A stretch of DNA of 64,000 nucleotides from Ceratodon purpureus (Eukaryota > Streptophyta > Bryopsida > Pseudoditrichales > Ditrichaceae): assembly GCA_014871385.1 (NCBI GenBank), contig CM026427.1, positions 864,068 to 928,067 on the forward strand, in the 5' to 3' direction. The stretch's first letter is position 1. Each line of letters begins with the position of its first letter. Of this stretch, positions 35,801-46,319 are shown one piece after another. Both the position numbers and the translations under genes were made by a program. The notes under the pieces are model-generated. The model worked only from the letters and a program-made list of their open reading frames with translations, made no database searches and was not told where the DNA came from.

Positions 35801-38697
35801 AATTGCACATTAAAAGAGATAAAATTAATCAAATTTATGGTTATCTTAGATTAAGAATACATTTAAATCTATGTAAATATATTCAATGGCTTTCTTTTAA
35901 AAGTGCATTGCACTATCAAAACATTGTATTGCGATTTCTAAATGATTAGAGATTTCAAAAAAGAAGTAAAGCTTAGTATGAATTCTGGACAGTTTGCGCG
36001 TTAATCGCGTTGCATCGTAGCACTCAATTGAGGATGCCAACCTTTGTCGGCAAGGTAATTGCTTTATGACAATCAGTGTCATTGAAATTCAACTTATACT
36101 TTTATTTCTTCATTTTTCATTTCATCAAAGAGCAATGAATCTTATGCTCTTACAAGCATTAACTTTATGGTATTCATTAATAATGTAATATGATATTTTA
36201 TAAACACAAATTAATTTTTATAGAAACGTTACTAATAGTTTTATTTATTGATCATTACATAAATCAATTTATATTGTGATTTTCGTAAAATTTATCAAAT
36301 GCTTTTTGATATTGAAGTTTTTCGTTTGACTATTCGAAAGTTACTTAGACCTCAATTTTTTTACTTTAACTTTATACATAACTTTTAAGACTTGAATTAA
36401 AATCCGATAATAAAATAAAACCTAAAAAATTTAGAAGTTTTTATGGCTAAAATTTAAATAAATTCAAGCAACAATTTGTTATTCATCTATATTTTTTTAA
36501 GTTGTTGATAATTATATTAATTACTTTATAAATGTATCTTTGAATACTTATATGATGAAATTTGCTTATTTAATAAAATCTTCTGTAGAATATGTAAATA
36601 ATATCTCTAGCTTAGATTTTTCTGAAAAACTTAATAACTTAGTTTGAATTTTTATTAATATAAGATTAAGAGCTTAATAAAATAAAATTGAAATTTGCAT
36701 TTAACATTATTTACATCGTTACGTAGGTGCACGTGCAAATATATATTTAATGATTAAATAATAACTTTTTATAATCTATTTTCAAATATTGTCTCTTCTT
36801 TGATGTCCAATCCAAAACACAGTTTATCGCCGTGCGTCACTTGTAGTGCGCGTATAATCTCTCAGAGCCAGGTAGTCGACCATTGTTCACTAAATCAAAA
36901 GAATGAAGACATTTTACAATTTTAAAACCAAATAAAATAAACAATCTGACTATATATTGTTATCGCCTTTTAGAATAAATAATCAAAAAAATTAATTTAG
37001 TAATAAGATCAATCTTTATAAATAAACAATGAATTGTAATAATAAAGATTTAAGCAACTTGAAGCTAACTAATTGAGCAATTCGAGAAGCATTAAACTAT
37101 GGACAACAAGCCCGTTAGAACTCGTTGTTCGTGACGTCTTAGAGTTATATCAACAATGATTGCAGACTAGCAAGCGATGATCTTTTTAAATTTTGGCTTA
37201 TATAGCCACTTTATCCGCCCAAATAATATTTCAAATAAATGAGATTCAAAATTATTTGAAGAAAAATCATAAATGTAATAATTTTAAAGAAAAATATTTA
37301 TATTTATTATTCTTATTAATTTTTGGTTACAAATCAACTTATTAAATTATTCAATTTATATTAAAAAGAAACATAAAAATGACTAAGTTTCAATACTTTT
37401 GCTGTAATATGGGAGTTTGGCACCCCATTCATCGAAGGAGTATAGTCAATTTTGATTCAGTCTGCCTATTTTTTTACAATATGAGTCAGTGATTCAACTT
37501 GATAAGGCTATGCTCACTGCGAAGGACGCACCGTGAGAATACTTACTCTAAAATAATATACTTCTTTTCAAGAAAACGTATATAATAAATGTCAAGATGA
37601 ATCAATAACATCTAGTTGTAAGTTGCTATATGTTTATGGTATTTTGGTAAATGCATAAATAACAATAAAAATAAAATGATAATGATCAAGAGTTTTTGAA
37701 ATAATCATAAGAATTAGCTAAGTATATTCATCGACATTTACATTCATTATATAAGTTGAATTAAAAAAATAACCTAGAGAATAATGATTTTTGAATTACA
37801 ACAACGTATATACATGGTTGCAAAATCTTAAAAGAAGAATGAAATGCATGTCAAATTTTGTTGTGATAAAAAAATTAATTTAGAATCTCTAGCTCTGAAT
37901 CAATCATATGCTGAATGGTACAATCGAGGTCCATCACATTTTCAAAATTCTAAAAAAAAGACATTATAGATTATTATTATTATTATCATTACTATTATTT
38001 TAAGCAAATTAGGATTCTATGATCGGTTGTTGTTGATTTAGAAACATTCTACCATATATATAGTAGTTTAAACTGTGAGCACTGATGGCCCTTCGAAAAT
38101 ATGTTGTGCAACGTAAACCACATAAGTAGCGAGATTGGTGCACCACAAGTGTTTTGATTGTACATAGAATATGGATGGTTCTACTATTGCTAGGTTTCTT
38201 TCTTCGCATTGAAATTCTAACAATGTCTCAGTTCATCTCACTTTATACCGTAATTACCAATGTCAAAATGTATTTATTGCCTACTTAAATGATTCTTATA
38301 CTTTCACGTCAGAATCTATTAAGCAAATAAGCTTTGTGCCCTGGATCGCGGCTCTCCTTTGCTATATCGATCTGTTTGAAAGATTTATACGTGTCCAAGA
38401 CATTCGTGATGTCGTTGATGGACGCATTTCCAGGTCATCCAAATATTCAATATAGTATATCCGGAGTTTCTCCATATGCCGTCTCAGAGACGCGATTTCT
38501 TATTTCGTGTCAGCAGTGTCCTTCATTTTTAAGTGAATCTGATTGCATTCGATATGTGTGCTGTGATGGCCTCAAATTGTCAATGACTTGATAGTATTAA
38601 CTTCAGGAGTTCAAACTTAAAGCCAGCTTGGAACTACCACCATCCGCACATGGGTAGATTCGACTTACGCTAGGGAGCTGCCTCCCGAGTTAGTATA
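32871..38697. other. AT-rich gene desert
   Basis: Nearly 6 kb of very AT-rich DNA. From 32.9 to 33.25 kb it is purine-rich on the plus strand (GAAAGAGAGACGAACAG and similar). No supported gene. One stretch at 38.3-38.6 kb keeps open pieces on both strands that might be a coding relic, but I cannot assign it. Confidence 0.55.
33644..33727 (-). mobile_element. Truncated retroposon with 14-bp target duplication
   Basis: An 84-bp insert beginning with a T-run, so it lies on the minus strand with its poly-A tail at the left. It is flanked by ACGTAATCTATTGT at 33630-33643 and 33728-33741. The body (complement of GAGTGAAATCTCATCGTAAT) resembles LINE or SINE 3' ends. Confidence 0.7.
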
Positions 38698-38705
38698 GCT
38701 GGTTT

Positions 38706-38982
38706 CAGCGTTTTTTTTAGTGGCTATATTTCGCCAGATTTCTCTACAAAATATGGCATTTCTCTTTTGTTAAGGAAAAAATTGAGAAAAAATTGACTTT
38801 TTTCGCCATATTTTCTCTACATTTTTTGTGAAGATAGCCAGATTTTGTGAAGAAGACCACCAAAATATTAAGAAATTCTATTAAAACATGATTGTAAGCT
38901 TGAGATTTCGCCAAATATTCTTTCCCAATATTTTTCAAGTCGCCAGTTAGGCTTCAAGGAAAAAAACATAAAAAAAACACTG
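38706..38982. mobile_element. hAT-type MITE with 8-bp target duplication
   Basis: A 277-bp AT-rich element with imperfect terminal inverted repeats (CAGCGTTTTTTTTAG at the left; CAGTGTTTTTTTTATG read from the right). It is flanked by exact 8-bp repeats GCTGGTTT at 38698-38705 and 38983-38990. Eight-base target duplication and CAG-type ends are the marks of the hAT superfamily. The element has no coding capacity. Confidence 0.82.
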
Positions 38983-39029
38983 GCTGGTTTAGTTTACGTT
39001 CGTACTTATTCGAAAATTCTTAAAAAATA

Positions 39030-39137
39030 CATATAGGTTTCCCGTTGGTTTCCTAGGAAGCGTGTGGTTTTTTAGGTTGTGCTGCGGTGTGTTTGTTCTG
39101 TGTCCTTTGGCTGTGGAATAAAGGAATAAAAAAAAAC
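39030..39137 (+). mobile_element. Retroposon 3' end, GCTGTGGAATAAAG family
   Basis: GGCTGTGGAATAAAGGAATA followed by an A-run recurs in opposite orientation at 44539-44600. The upstream part is G/T-rich (GGTTGTGCTGCGGTGTG). It is probably the 3' end of a truncated LINE. The left border is unclear. Confidence 0.45.
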
Positions 39138-39828
39138 TTAATGTACCTATGTGCTCGACTCCCACCTTCATACAGAGTTAAGGTGATATAGCTCCGGTGC
39201 TAAGCGAGCTGAGTGACTGATTTCAAAATAAAGACCCGGACTTTTCGTAATATTAGCGAGATTGTTCGGATTCCTGTCATACTATTTCCAATGAAGACAA
39301 TAAAATTAAGAATTATATTGGGACCTTGAAAACATACTTACAGCACATTCAGCACATTACACATCACCAATGCTTACTCATAGTACAGCTGAAAATATCG
39401 TTAATTGGGAAGTACGTAGTATTGAATCACTTTGAGACTCTGATCAAGAAGTTTGTATCTGTAGGTTTCCTCAGGCAGAAAAGTTAGAATAACTTGGACA
39501 TGTGAACGGGTTTAGTAACTGGTGGTCTAAACTGCCTAACTGCCGAATGGTCTGAACTGCCTAACTGCCGACTATACCCCTCCCGCTAGTGGGATCTTAG
39601 CTCGATTTTCGCATAATCAGCCTCGCATAATAGCTCGTATTCCCATTTCATTCTGCACATACAATCACATTGCAGATTCAGTCGTGGTTAACCTCGCAGG
39701 TATCCCTCTCTTACATCGTCGACCGATTTGCAGCGAATTCTTTAATTATCCACTTAATTATCAAGTTCAGGAGCAACAAGCAAAAATCGTTGATCTCTGA
39801 TAAAACGAAGCCAAATATATATCATGGA
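39138..39828. other. Spacer 3' of RING-like copy 2
   Basis: No gene seen. A short direct duplication (GGTCTAAACTGCCTAACTGC and GGTCTGAACTGCCTAACTGC, about 39522-39570) is the only structure noticed. Confidence 0.5.
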
Positions 39829-41331
39829 TCATTTACCTTCCTCCGATTCTGATTTCGGCTTCAGCTTGTTCTTCTTCGTGCATGATCTCTTCTCCTTGAT
39901 AGAAGTCGCCCCTCCTGTATCTGAGTTTAAGTGCGATCCCCTTTCCTCTGATTCCGATTCCACCTTGATCTTTTTCTTTTTCGAAGATCTCGGCGACTTT
40001 ATGAAACTCGCCCCTCCGATGTCCGAGTTTAAGTGTCCCCTTTTTCCACGGGGTTGTCCAGCATTCCGTGGCACACCAGGGAGAAGGTCGTCTACATAAT
40101 GATCGAGTTAGACCAAGGCCATAGAACAAAAAATCCAGATCTCGGCAAAAATGAACTTGAAGTACTTGTAATTACCTTCGATCTGGAAGAAGCCGAAGCT
40201 TTTCCGCCATGCTTCTGAAATGTGTTTGTTACAGGTCGGGTCGGCACAATTGTCTTGAAGCAAACACTGGACCGCTGCACACCATCGATGATATCCGCAA
40301 GAGCAGGGTGCTACGATGATGTTGAGGTGTGAAAATCCTGAACCACACAATGCGCATTCCCCAATTTTGATGACGATTATCTCCTCAGCAGACGTCTGAA
40401 TGCGAGCATCGTCCTCAGCAAAGGAGCTCGGAGCAGATATCATCGGACTCGGGCAATTTTCTTCGAGCCACTTCAGAGCACGCCCTAATCGGTCAGCCTT
40501 TACTCTTGTAGCCCTCTCTTCGGCCTCCAGCTTCTTCTCTTCCTCGGCATGTCGAGCGATGTCGATACTTGAGGCTTCCAGACGCTCTTCCTTCCTGCAA
40601 ATCAGCTGTTTGACAGCAGCGATCCCAGTCTCTTCGCTCTGTATTTCTTCCTCGTGGGAGGTCACGTCGGCTGAGCTCCCGCGCTCAACAATTATTGACT
40701 TGAGCTCCCGCTTGAGGTCTTCAAGCTGATTGATAGAGGACTCCAGCACTTCTCTCAGCCGTTTCAGCTCCGCGTTGGCCCTGTCCCTCTGTGATCCCGT
40801 GAGTGGGCGTCGTTGCGACGCAACTAGTGTGCTGTGAAGCTCCCTAGCGCGACCATGGGCTACAAGTGCTGCATCGTGTTCCACCACTGACGCTTGAAGA
40901 TCTCCTTGATACCTCTTCAGAATCATTTCGAAGTACCCATGACCTCGAGCAGGGCCTTCATAGAGAATTGGTGGAGTCTGTCCAGGCTCTGGCCTCTGCC
41001 CATTCCAGCGGTCCTCGGCGTATCTAGCCCAGTTCATTGGGAAATTGTAGCAGACCTCGGAGACAACACCGCGGGCAAAGCTCTCGGGAACAAAGGATTT
41101 CACTGGCATCTGCGTCGTCTGCCATATAGGCAGGTACACCTCCTTGCAGCGTTCCCTAACTCTCACTGATCTCGAGTTTCTATAGTTGTATCCCTTATGA
41201 TACTTCTTCTCTCCGAATATAAACTTTAGAAATTCGTCACTAACGTGGTTGCAATCCCTACCAGGGTCCAGACCTGCGCTTGGGAGCCCAATCACTCTGG
41301 CAAAGTACCCATCGCCCCCATTCGAAGCCAT
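39829..41331 (-). CDS. Orphan RING-like zinc protein, copy 2 (two exons)
   Basis: Exons 41331-40176 and 40091-39829 join at a phase-1 GAAG|GTAATT ... TAG|AC junction to give 472 residues. It is a paralog of the gene at 30.8-32.3 kb. Shared N-terminal strings are LDPGRDCNHVSDEFLKFIFG, VPESFARGVVSEVCYNF and PMNWARYAEDRWNG. A charged coiled-coil middle follows. The zinc motif (about 326-367) has exactly the same spacing (CALC ... CSCGYHRWC ... CADPTC) and the same W-x2-SFGF ending. The last exon is Lys-rich, with two related blocks (GHLNSDIGGASFIKS and SHLNSDTGGATSIKE), an internal duplication, and basic strings KKKKIK and KKNKLK. It is a likely nuclear protein and possibly an E3 ligase; both points are inferred. 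A palindrome lies about 470 bp upstream. Confidence 0.85.
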
Positions 41332-43006
41332 ATCCCTTCAGTCCTACAACGCACACACTATTGACTTAATCCCTCTTGCGAGGCAGTCTACTCTCCCATT
41401 CCTCTCCTCCAGCATCTAAATCCCCTTAAATCTCCAACACTCGTACCAGTTTCTCAGGCATCACAGAAAACAATCTGCCTTCGCAAACGCCTCGCAAGGG
41501 TGTGCGTGAAGGTGTAATTGGCCCGCGCAACCCCAGGTGATGTCTGGCTAATGATGTGCATAGTAAAGGAGCTAACTCAAATCATCATTTTCATTTAGAG
41601 AATAGGAGGCCATCATGGAGAATTGACTGTTAAGGGCAAATTGATGAATTATTACTCCCGGCTCGTTTCATTTGTCATGAGTACTGTGAGTGGTGAACAT
41701 TTTTAATTTACTCCTTGCCTATAATCCTTCTTCAAAAGCTTGTTATATCGGATTAGGAATGATCAACCAATTCGCTTGCTGTTTGTATAGTTCGATACAG
41801 GTGGCGCTGGCGCCACTAGCTGTTTGAATTAAACATCGGATACAATATCTGATTCCCGTGGTTACATGATAGTGGAGTAAAGTTGGTTACATCCCATGCT
41901 GCACTAGGATGAACTGGGCCAACGTGTCCCTGTTCTCGTATTAGTTTCCACTTGTATCCAGTCGACTTCGCTCTCAACATGATCAGGATAGCTTGTTAGA
42001 ATAAAAATCGATGCAGGATTTTCGTTTGCTGGTTCACGTGACGCCGGCCCCGGCCGACGATGCTCCCCGTCAATTCTTAGACACTCGAAGTTGAGGCCCT
42101 TAAAATTCTGAATTATCTAGTAATTTATCAGAAAACTTGCCAGAGAGAGTCAAGTATACCAAACAAGAAGTAGCTATCACTCCAATCTCCAAATGGCATC
42201 AAAGTCCAGCTTCTTTTCGGAACCCTTCCTAGCTGTTCTTACCGTTTGTAATAATACAACCATAGGACGTGTCTTAAATTAAAAAAAAGGAAGTTCATCT
42301 TCTGAATAGCACTTTTATAATCCATAAACGAGCCTGAATGGATTTATGATCTCTAAACTCATTTTCATACAAATATACGATCTTGATGCTACTGGGATAT
42401 GGAATTGTTAGAAAGCTATCATAGGTTTATATGCTAGGCCTAAACTGAATGACAAACTTTGAAGAAAATAAACACAAATGGATCGACTCATATGACTAAA
42501 ATTATCTACTAGTAAGAAATGGACCTCTTAAACTATAGTTCTAAGAGCTTGTCCTAAATTTAGTTTACAGCATCCTTAAAGCGAACGAATGACTACTTTT
42601 AAAACGAGTTTGTTGTGCCTATTATTAGACTTCATATTATTTAGAGTTTATTTAACAATAAGAAGCAATCTCGTCTTATGGATTCTATGTGCAGCGTCTG
42701 TTCATCCTCAACCAAGTAAACACTCAAATGGTTCTTATTGTAATTACTCTAATAATATTAATAGAGGTTTTGAATTCACTAAAAGCAATGTAGATGGAAG
42801 GTTTATGTCACTTTAGGATAGTTAACCTGGTCGTCACCAATGTGTATAATGAGCTGATTGCAAGTACTTCCTGACTCTGTTGAAATCTACAGAAAAATGA
42901 GCGAGAGACAGAAAAATATACACCATGAACATTGATAAACTCGAGGATGATTTTAAAATTGAAATTTGAAAAAATGCACGACATATTGCTCTTGCTCGCC
43001 AGCACT
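41332..43006. other. Upstream spacer with one palindrome, no gene
   Basis: 5' flank of RING-like copy 2 with a palindrome at 41802-41815. A possible degenerate one (ACGCCGGCCCCGGCC) lies near 42040. The remainder is AT-rich with no supported gene. Confidence 0.5.
41802..41815. promoter_or_regulatory. GC palindrome TGGCGCTGGCGCCA
   Basis: A single copy about 470 bp upstream of the RING-like copy 2 start codon. It has the one-base-off centre (CTGG) seen in several copies. Confidence 0.75.
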
Positions 43007-43106
43007 TGGCGCCAGCGCCATGAGCACATGCCCGAGTACAAGCGCCATGAGTCGATAGCTCTTGCACGCATGCACTTGGCGCCAGCGCCATGAGCCCATG
43101 GCCGAC
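42990..43106. repeat. 70-bp direct duplication carrying the palindrome
   Basis: Two units offset by 70 bp each contain GCACTTGGCGCCAGCGCC followed by ATGAGC and CATG, with a partial AGCGCCATGAG between them. The pattern shows local duplication of a palindrome-bearing segment. Confidence 0.75.
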
Positions 43107-43746
43107 AACTTTTTTTTTACTTTTTTTTTCCTTGAAGCAAAATTCATTGCGGTAAGAGAAAATACATTTCCTCGTCGATGGAGACCCAGGGCAGGAGAGT
43201 TACCAGAAAATCACTAGACGGTTAGCAGGGATGGACTTCCAAGCAAAAGCAATTCCATTCCTAAAACAAAGAATGTCATTCTGAGTCTAATGTTTTCTGA
43301 GCCCATGGCCGACAACTTTGGCCAGCGCCATTAACCAATGGCCGACGACATGACCCTGGAAATAATCTGATCTATATCAGATTGATCTTTCATATGGCGC
43401 CAGCGCCAAATCCCCTTGTTACATTTCCGAGCTTCACATACAAGTGGAGAGACCAAAATAATGGTGTCTTAACTAATATTCACAAATAATGGTATGTGGC
43501 GCCGGCGCCATATGCTATGGAATGAATTCAAAACTGCTGTCTCCATAAAGTTTCATGAATGATCATCATCACTGCTTTATGAACTGAAATTGAAACCTTG
43601 TTCTGCCCTTTCCCACAATTCGCGCCGGTTATTGTTACTGTGACGCCGAAATCCTGACCCAATAAGCAAGAGAGCCAGCCATCGACGGCGACCTAGCTTT
43701 ACCCGGATGACCATGCCGCTGAATGCAGCATTTGGCGCCGGCGCCA
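43007..43746. promoter_or_regulatory. Palindrome cluster B (six copies)
   Basis: Cores start at 43007, 43077, 43317 (degenerate GGCCAGCGCCA), 43395, 43497 and 43733. This is the densest group in the window. It lies upstream of the coiled-coil gene remnant at 43954, the last copy being 208 bp before its start. The group was split by a retroposon at 43113-43297. Confidence 0.8.
43113..43297 (-). mobile_element. Retroposon insertion inside palindrome cluster B
   Basis: A 185-bp insert starting with a T-run (minus strand, poly-A at the left), flanked by perfect 22-bp direct repeats at 43091-43112 and 43298-43319. The 3' end (complement of TTGAAGCAAAATTCATTGCG) resembles the other short retroposon ends in the window. 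Long target duplications with an A-tail are typical of LINE-driven retroposition. Confidence 0.82.
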
Positions 43747-43839
43747 TTGCTAAGTCTGCCAGATGAAGTCAAAAGAGCGAAAAAGGTTACTGGTCAGGGT
43801 ACGATTAAATGAGTCGCGTGATTGAAGTGCCTGTAGAAA

Positions 43840-43852
43840 GTAGTATTTAAAA
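43840..43852 (+). promoter_or_regulatory. TATA-like box before the coiled-coil gene remnant
   Basis: GTATTTAAAAG about 105 bp before the ATG at 43954, on the coding strand and downstream of the last palindrome of cluster B. Confidence 0.5.
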
Positions 43853-43953
43853 GGTGCGACGGCTCAGAATCATGCTCTGAAATATGCATATATGCCTTTC
43901 ACGATACATTTTCAGCATTTATAGCATTTCAATATACTCTAGGTGCATTTATA

Positions 43954-44351
43954 ATGGCTGGAAGCAGCTCTAAGAGGGCTAGGAAGAATAGTCGATCTCC
44001 GTGCGATTTGTGTTTCTCTGATGACGCTGTGAGGGTTGCTCTAGAAGAACAAATCCAGACTCTTGAAAACTCTCTGCGGGATAGGGAAAGGAGTATACGG
44101 CACTTCGACATGAAAGGGATGAAGCTGTTTCATTACGTAACATCAAAAACAGGGATTTGGACATAATTCGAAACGATTTCCGTAAAAGTCAAGCCTCGCA
44201 TAGACGATTAATTCATAGTTGGATTGCATTGACCTTCGACGTCAACGATAATTTCCAACCTCATCACCCACTATTTTCTGTGTGGTCAGCTCGCAACTGG
44301 AAACGCGGAAGTGTTCGTCAACTTGTGGATATTATTGAAGGCATTCGATGA
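43954..44351 (+). pseudogene. Coiled-coil orphan gene, broken copy
   Basis: The frame starts MAGSSSKRARKNSRSP and DDAVRVALEEQIQTLENSL, then stops at 44166. From about 44092 another frame continues the same protein type (YTALRHERDEAVSLRNI, then LDIIRNDFRKSQ) to a stop at 44351. A single-base frameshift near 44090-44100 explains this. The combined layout matches the intact paralog at 44947-45336: a basic Ser-rich start, NDAVRDALEERIQRLE, an ERD-centred coiled coil and a Pro-containing end. It has a TATA-like box and palindrome cluster B upstream. Function unknown. Confidence 0.7.
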
Positions 44352-44538
44352 ATAAGTTAGGATGATTAACGTCAAGTGATATCCCAATTAATATTTTATT
44401 TAGAGCAGTTCGCATTTTCTGAAGGCGGATTTAATACGCAATTTCCAATGAGAAACATTACAGTTCAATAAAAAAAATATGTTTAAAATTAAAAAGTTTG
44501 AATTCAGTAAATATAAATCGTATGTTTTCTTTTGAACT

Positions 44539-44640
44539 TTTTTTTTTTTTTTTTTTATTCAAATGTTGACTTTATTCCACAGCAAAACCAAAAAAAATGT
44601 AACCATCGCACAACATGAAAAGCCAAGAGCCCCTGGCTCT
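44539..44640 (-). mobile_element. Retroposon 3' end, GCTGTGGAATAAAG family, reverse copy
   Basis: A long T-run followed by TATTCAAATGTTGACTTTAT and TCCACAGC is the complement of the 3' end seen at about 39110-39137. The right border is uncertain. Confidence 0.45.
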
Positions 44641-44698
44641 TGTTACCTTACTCATCGTAAACTGTCCAATGATTATGTTTCTTATGTTATTGGGCATT

Positions 44699-44712
44699 TG
44701 GCGCCGGCGCCG
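44699..44712. promoter_or_regulatory. GC palindrome upstream of the intact coiled-coil gene
   Basis: TGGCGCCGGCGCCG, 235 bp upstream of the start at 44947 and 350 bp downstream of the broken paralog. Confidence 0.75.
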
Positions 44713-44946
44713 TCACCGAGATCCGCTTCAATCTGTGATGAACCAGTATCAGAAACGAGACGACGAATGAGTAATGAAGGAGCAATCAAAATGAAGAAGG
44801 GTCGTCCTCGAAAGGTCATGGGTGATAATTGGTGTGAGAAAGGTGCAACCCCTCGGCAAATGTGACAAATGAAGGGTCACTTGAAATCCAAGAAGTATAT
44901 GCGTTAGTTTCTTTTGTAATCACTTTGCATTTCATTTAGAGCAAAA

Positions 44947-45336
44947 ATGTCAGCTAGTTCAGGAAGAAGAAAAAAAAGATCCAGTAGCGGATCTCCCACA
45001 CTTGTGGATTGCAATGACGCAGTTAGAGATGCTCTGGAGGAGAGAATACAAAGATTGGAGATAAGCATTGATGACGCTGATCGAACAGCAGCTGTTTTAA
45101 CACAGGAGAGAGACCTAGCAGTGCAACAAAAACAGCAAATAGAGCAAAACACTGAGAATATCCGGGTCGAGTTGCGCAGAAATCAAGAGTTGAGGCTTGA
45201 TATCACATTAAGATATACTGATATCGTGTGCAGAGTTCAAAATATTGATCCAGATTGGCCGATTCCACCACGTCCAGGTCGGAATGCGCAAGATCCGACA
45301 AATGCAGAAATGCTGCGATTTCTGGGGATTCCCTGA
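44947..45336 (+). CDS. Coiled-coil orphan protein, intact copy
   Basis: A 129-residue protein that I do not recognise. It starts MSASSGRRKKRSSSGSP (a basic, Ser-rich stretch that could be a nuclear signal). A long amphipathic stretch follows (about 25-90: NDAVRDALEERIQRLEISID and the Q-rich AVQQKQQIEQNTENI), predicted by eye as a coiled coil. The end is Pro-rich (DPDWPIPPRPGRNAQDP, then EMLRFLGIP). It is the tandem paralog of the broken gene 0.6 kb upstream, same strand. Conservation of the reading frame in one copy against decay in the other suggests recent selection on this one, but that is inference. Confidence 0.65.
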   Translation: MSASSGRRKKRSSSGSPTLVDCNDAVRDALEERIQRLEISIDDADRTAAVLTQERDLAVQQKQQIEQNTENIRVELRRNQELRLDITLRYTDIVCRVQNIDPDWPIPPRPGRNAQDPTNAEMLRFLGIP

Positions 45337-45567
45337 GGGGATTTCTGGGGATTCATACGCTGCCGGCTCCATAATATCAATTAAGATGAGGATTCATAAT
45401 AACAACTGAGTAATATTTTATTGAATGAAACTGAATGGATTGTGCAATCCGACCTGGTCCAGAAAGCTATTTGCATGGGATCTGGGTGTCGTTTCCGATT
45501 GGGTGAACAGCAGTAAAAAATGAGACTTTTGTTGAAAAATGAGACGCAAAGTGTCATACTCTTCAAA

Positions 45568-45581
45568 TGGCGCCGGCGTCA
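45568..45581. promoter_or_regulatory. GC palindrome, slightly degenerate
   Basis: TGGCGCCGGCGTCA, about 230 bp 3' of the intact coiled-coil gene. One arm carries a CG-to-TG type change. Confidence 0.7.
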
Positions 45582-45616
45582 TAACATATATGTCTGCCTT
45601 GAAAGGTCACATTTTT

Positions 45617-45692
45617 GTACTGTTGTTTCTTGTGTTTTTCTTCATTGGTAATAAAGGTACCATTTTGTCCAAAAAAAAAGTAAAAAAAAAAA
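45617..45692 (+). mobile_element. Short retroposon end with target duplication
   Basis: TTCATTGGTAATAAAGGTAC and CCATTTTGTCC followed by A-runs, flanked by GTCACATTTTT at 45606-45616 and 45693-45703 (matching slightly further with one mismatch). Same family as 32790-32870. Confidence 0.65.
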
Positions 45693-45699
45693 GTCACAT

Positions 45700-46319
45700 T
45701 TTTCGTATCTTGACACGATACAAATATTTGCATTTGGAACAGACTTAACTTTCGAGATTGGACTTCGGAAATCATATACATCTGGAACTGCTAATGCTGT
45801 TGCACAACCTTATGCGAACAAAAATGGTCCAAATCATTAATTTAGAACTGGTGATAGTTTTATGTTTGTGGTATGCTTGACATTTGCGGAATGTCTTATA
45901 TCTGCGGATTTTCAGTTATAATTCCATATACGGTGCATCAATGGGGTTTTCAGCAAAAGCTAGCAAAATGATCAAAGTTATCCTTATTGATAAAATTAAA
46001 ATGTCATAGATATAGTGTAGCTATGAAGTTTGCGTTCGAGACTTCATACAGTCTGTCAGTGAGATTTGGAGAATTTTATGAGCACCTGAACTCACTATCG
46101 ACGTAAGATCTCAAAGCTTGATCATTGACTCAACCAAAAAAACATATCTGAGTCAAGCAAAAAGGCAAATCTGACTCAACCAAAATCAATGTTTCATTTC
46201 TGTTGTTGAGGTTCCAACATAAGACTACCACCTTATCATACGATTATATGGCAATACGGCTTCTATTGTATGATTCCATTGATTTAGTTCTTGTTGATTA
46301 TGTTTTGCTCATTGGCATT
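45700..46319. other. Spacer, no gene seen
   Basis: AT-rich DNA with a short internal repeat (GAGTCAAGC / GACTCAACC near 46128-46190). No palindrome and no supported ORF. Confidence 0.5.

Noticed and set aside
38334-38591. An 85-residue plus-strand open frame and a partly open minus strand
   Set aside because: Neither strand gives an uninterrupted plausible protein. At most it is an unassignable coding relic.
42036-42062. ACGCCGGCCCCGGCC as another palindrome copy
   Set aside because: It departs from the core at several positions and lacks the TGGCGCC arm, so it is not counted.
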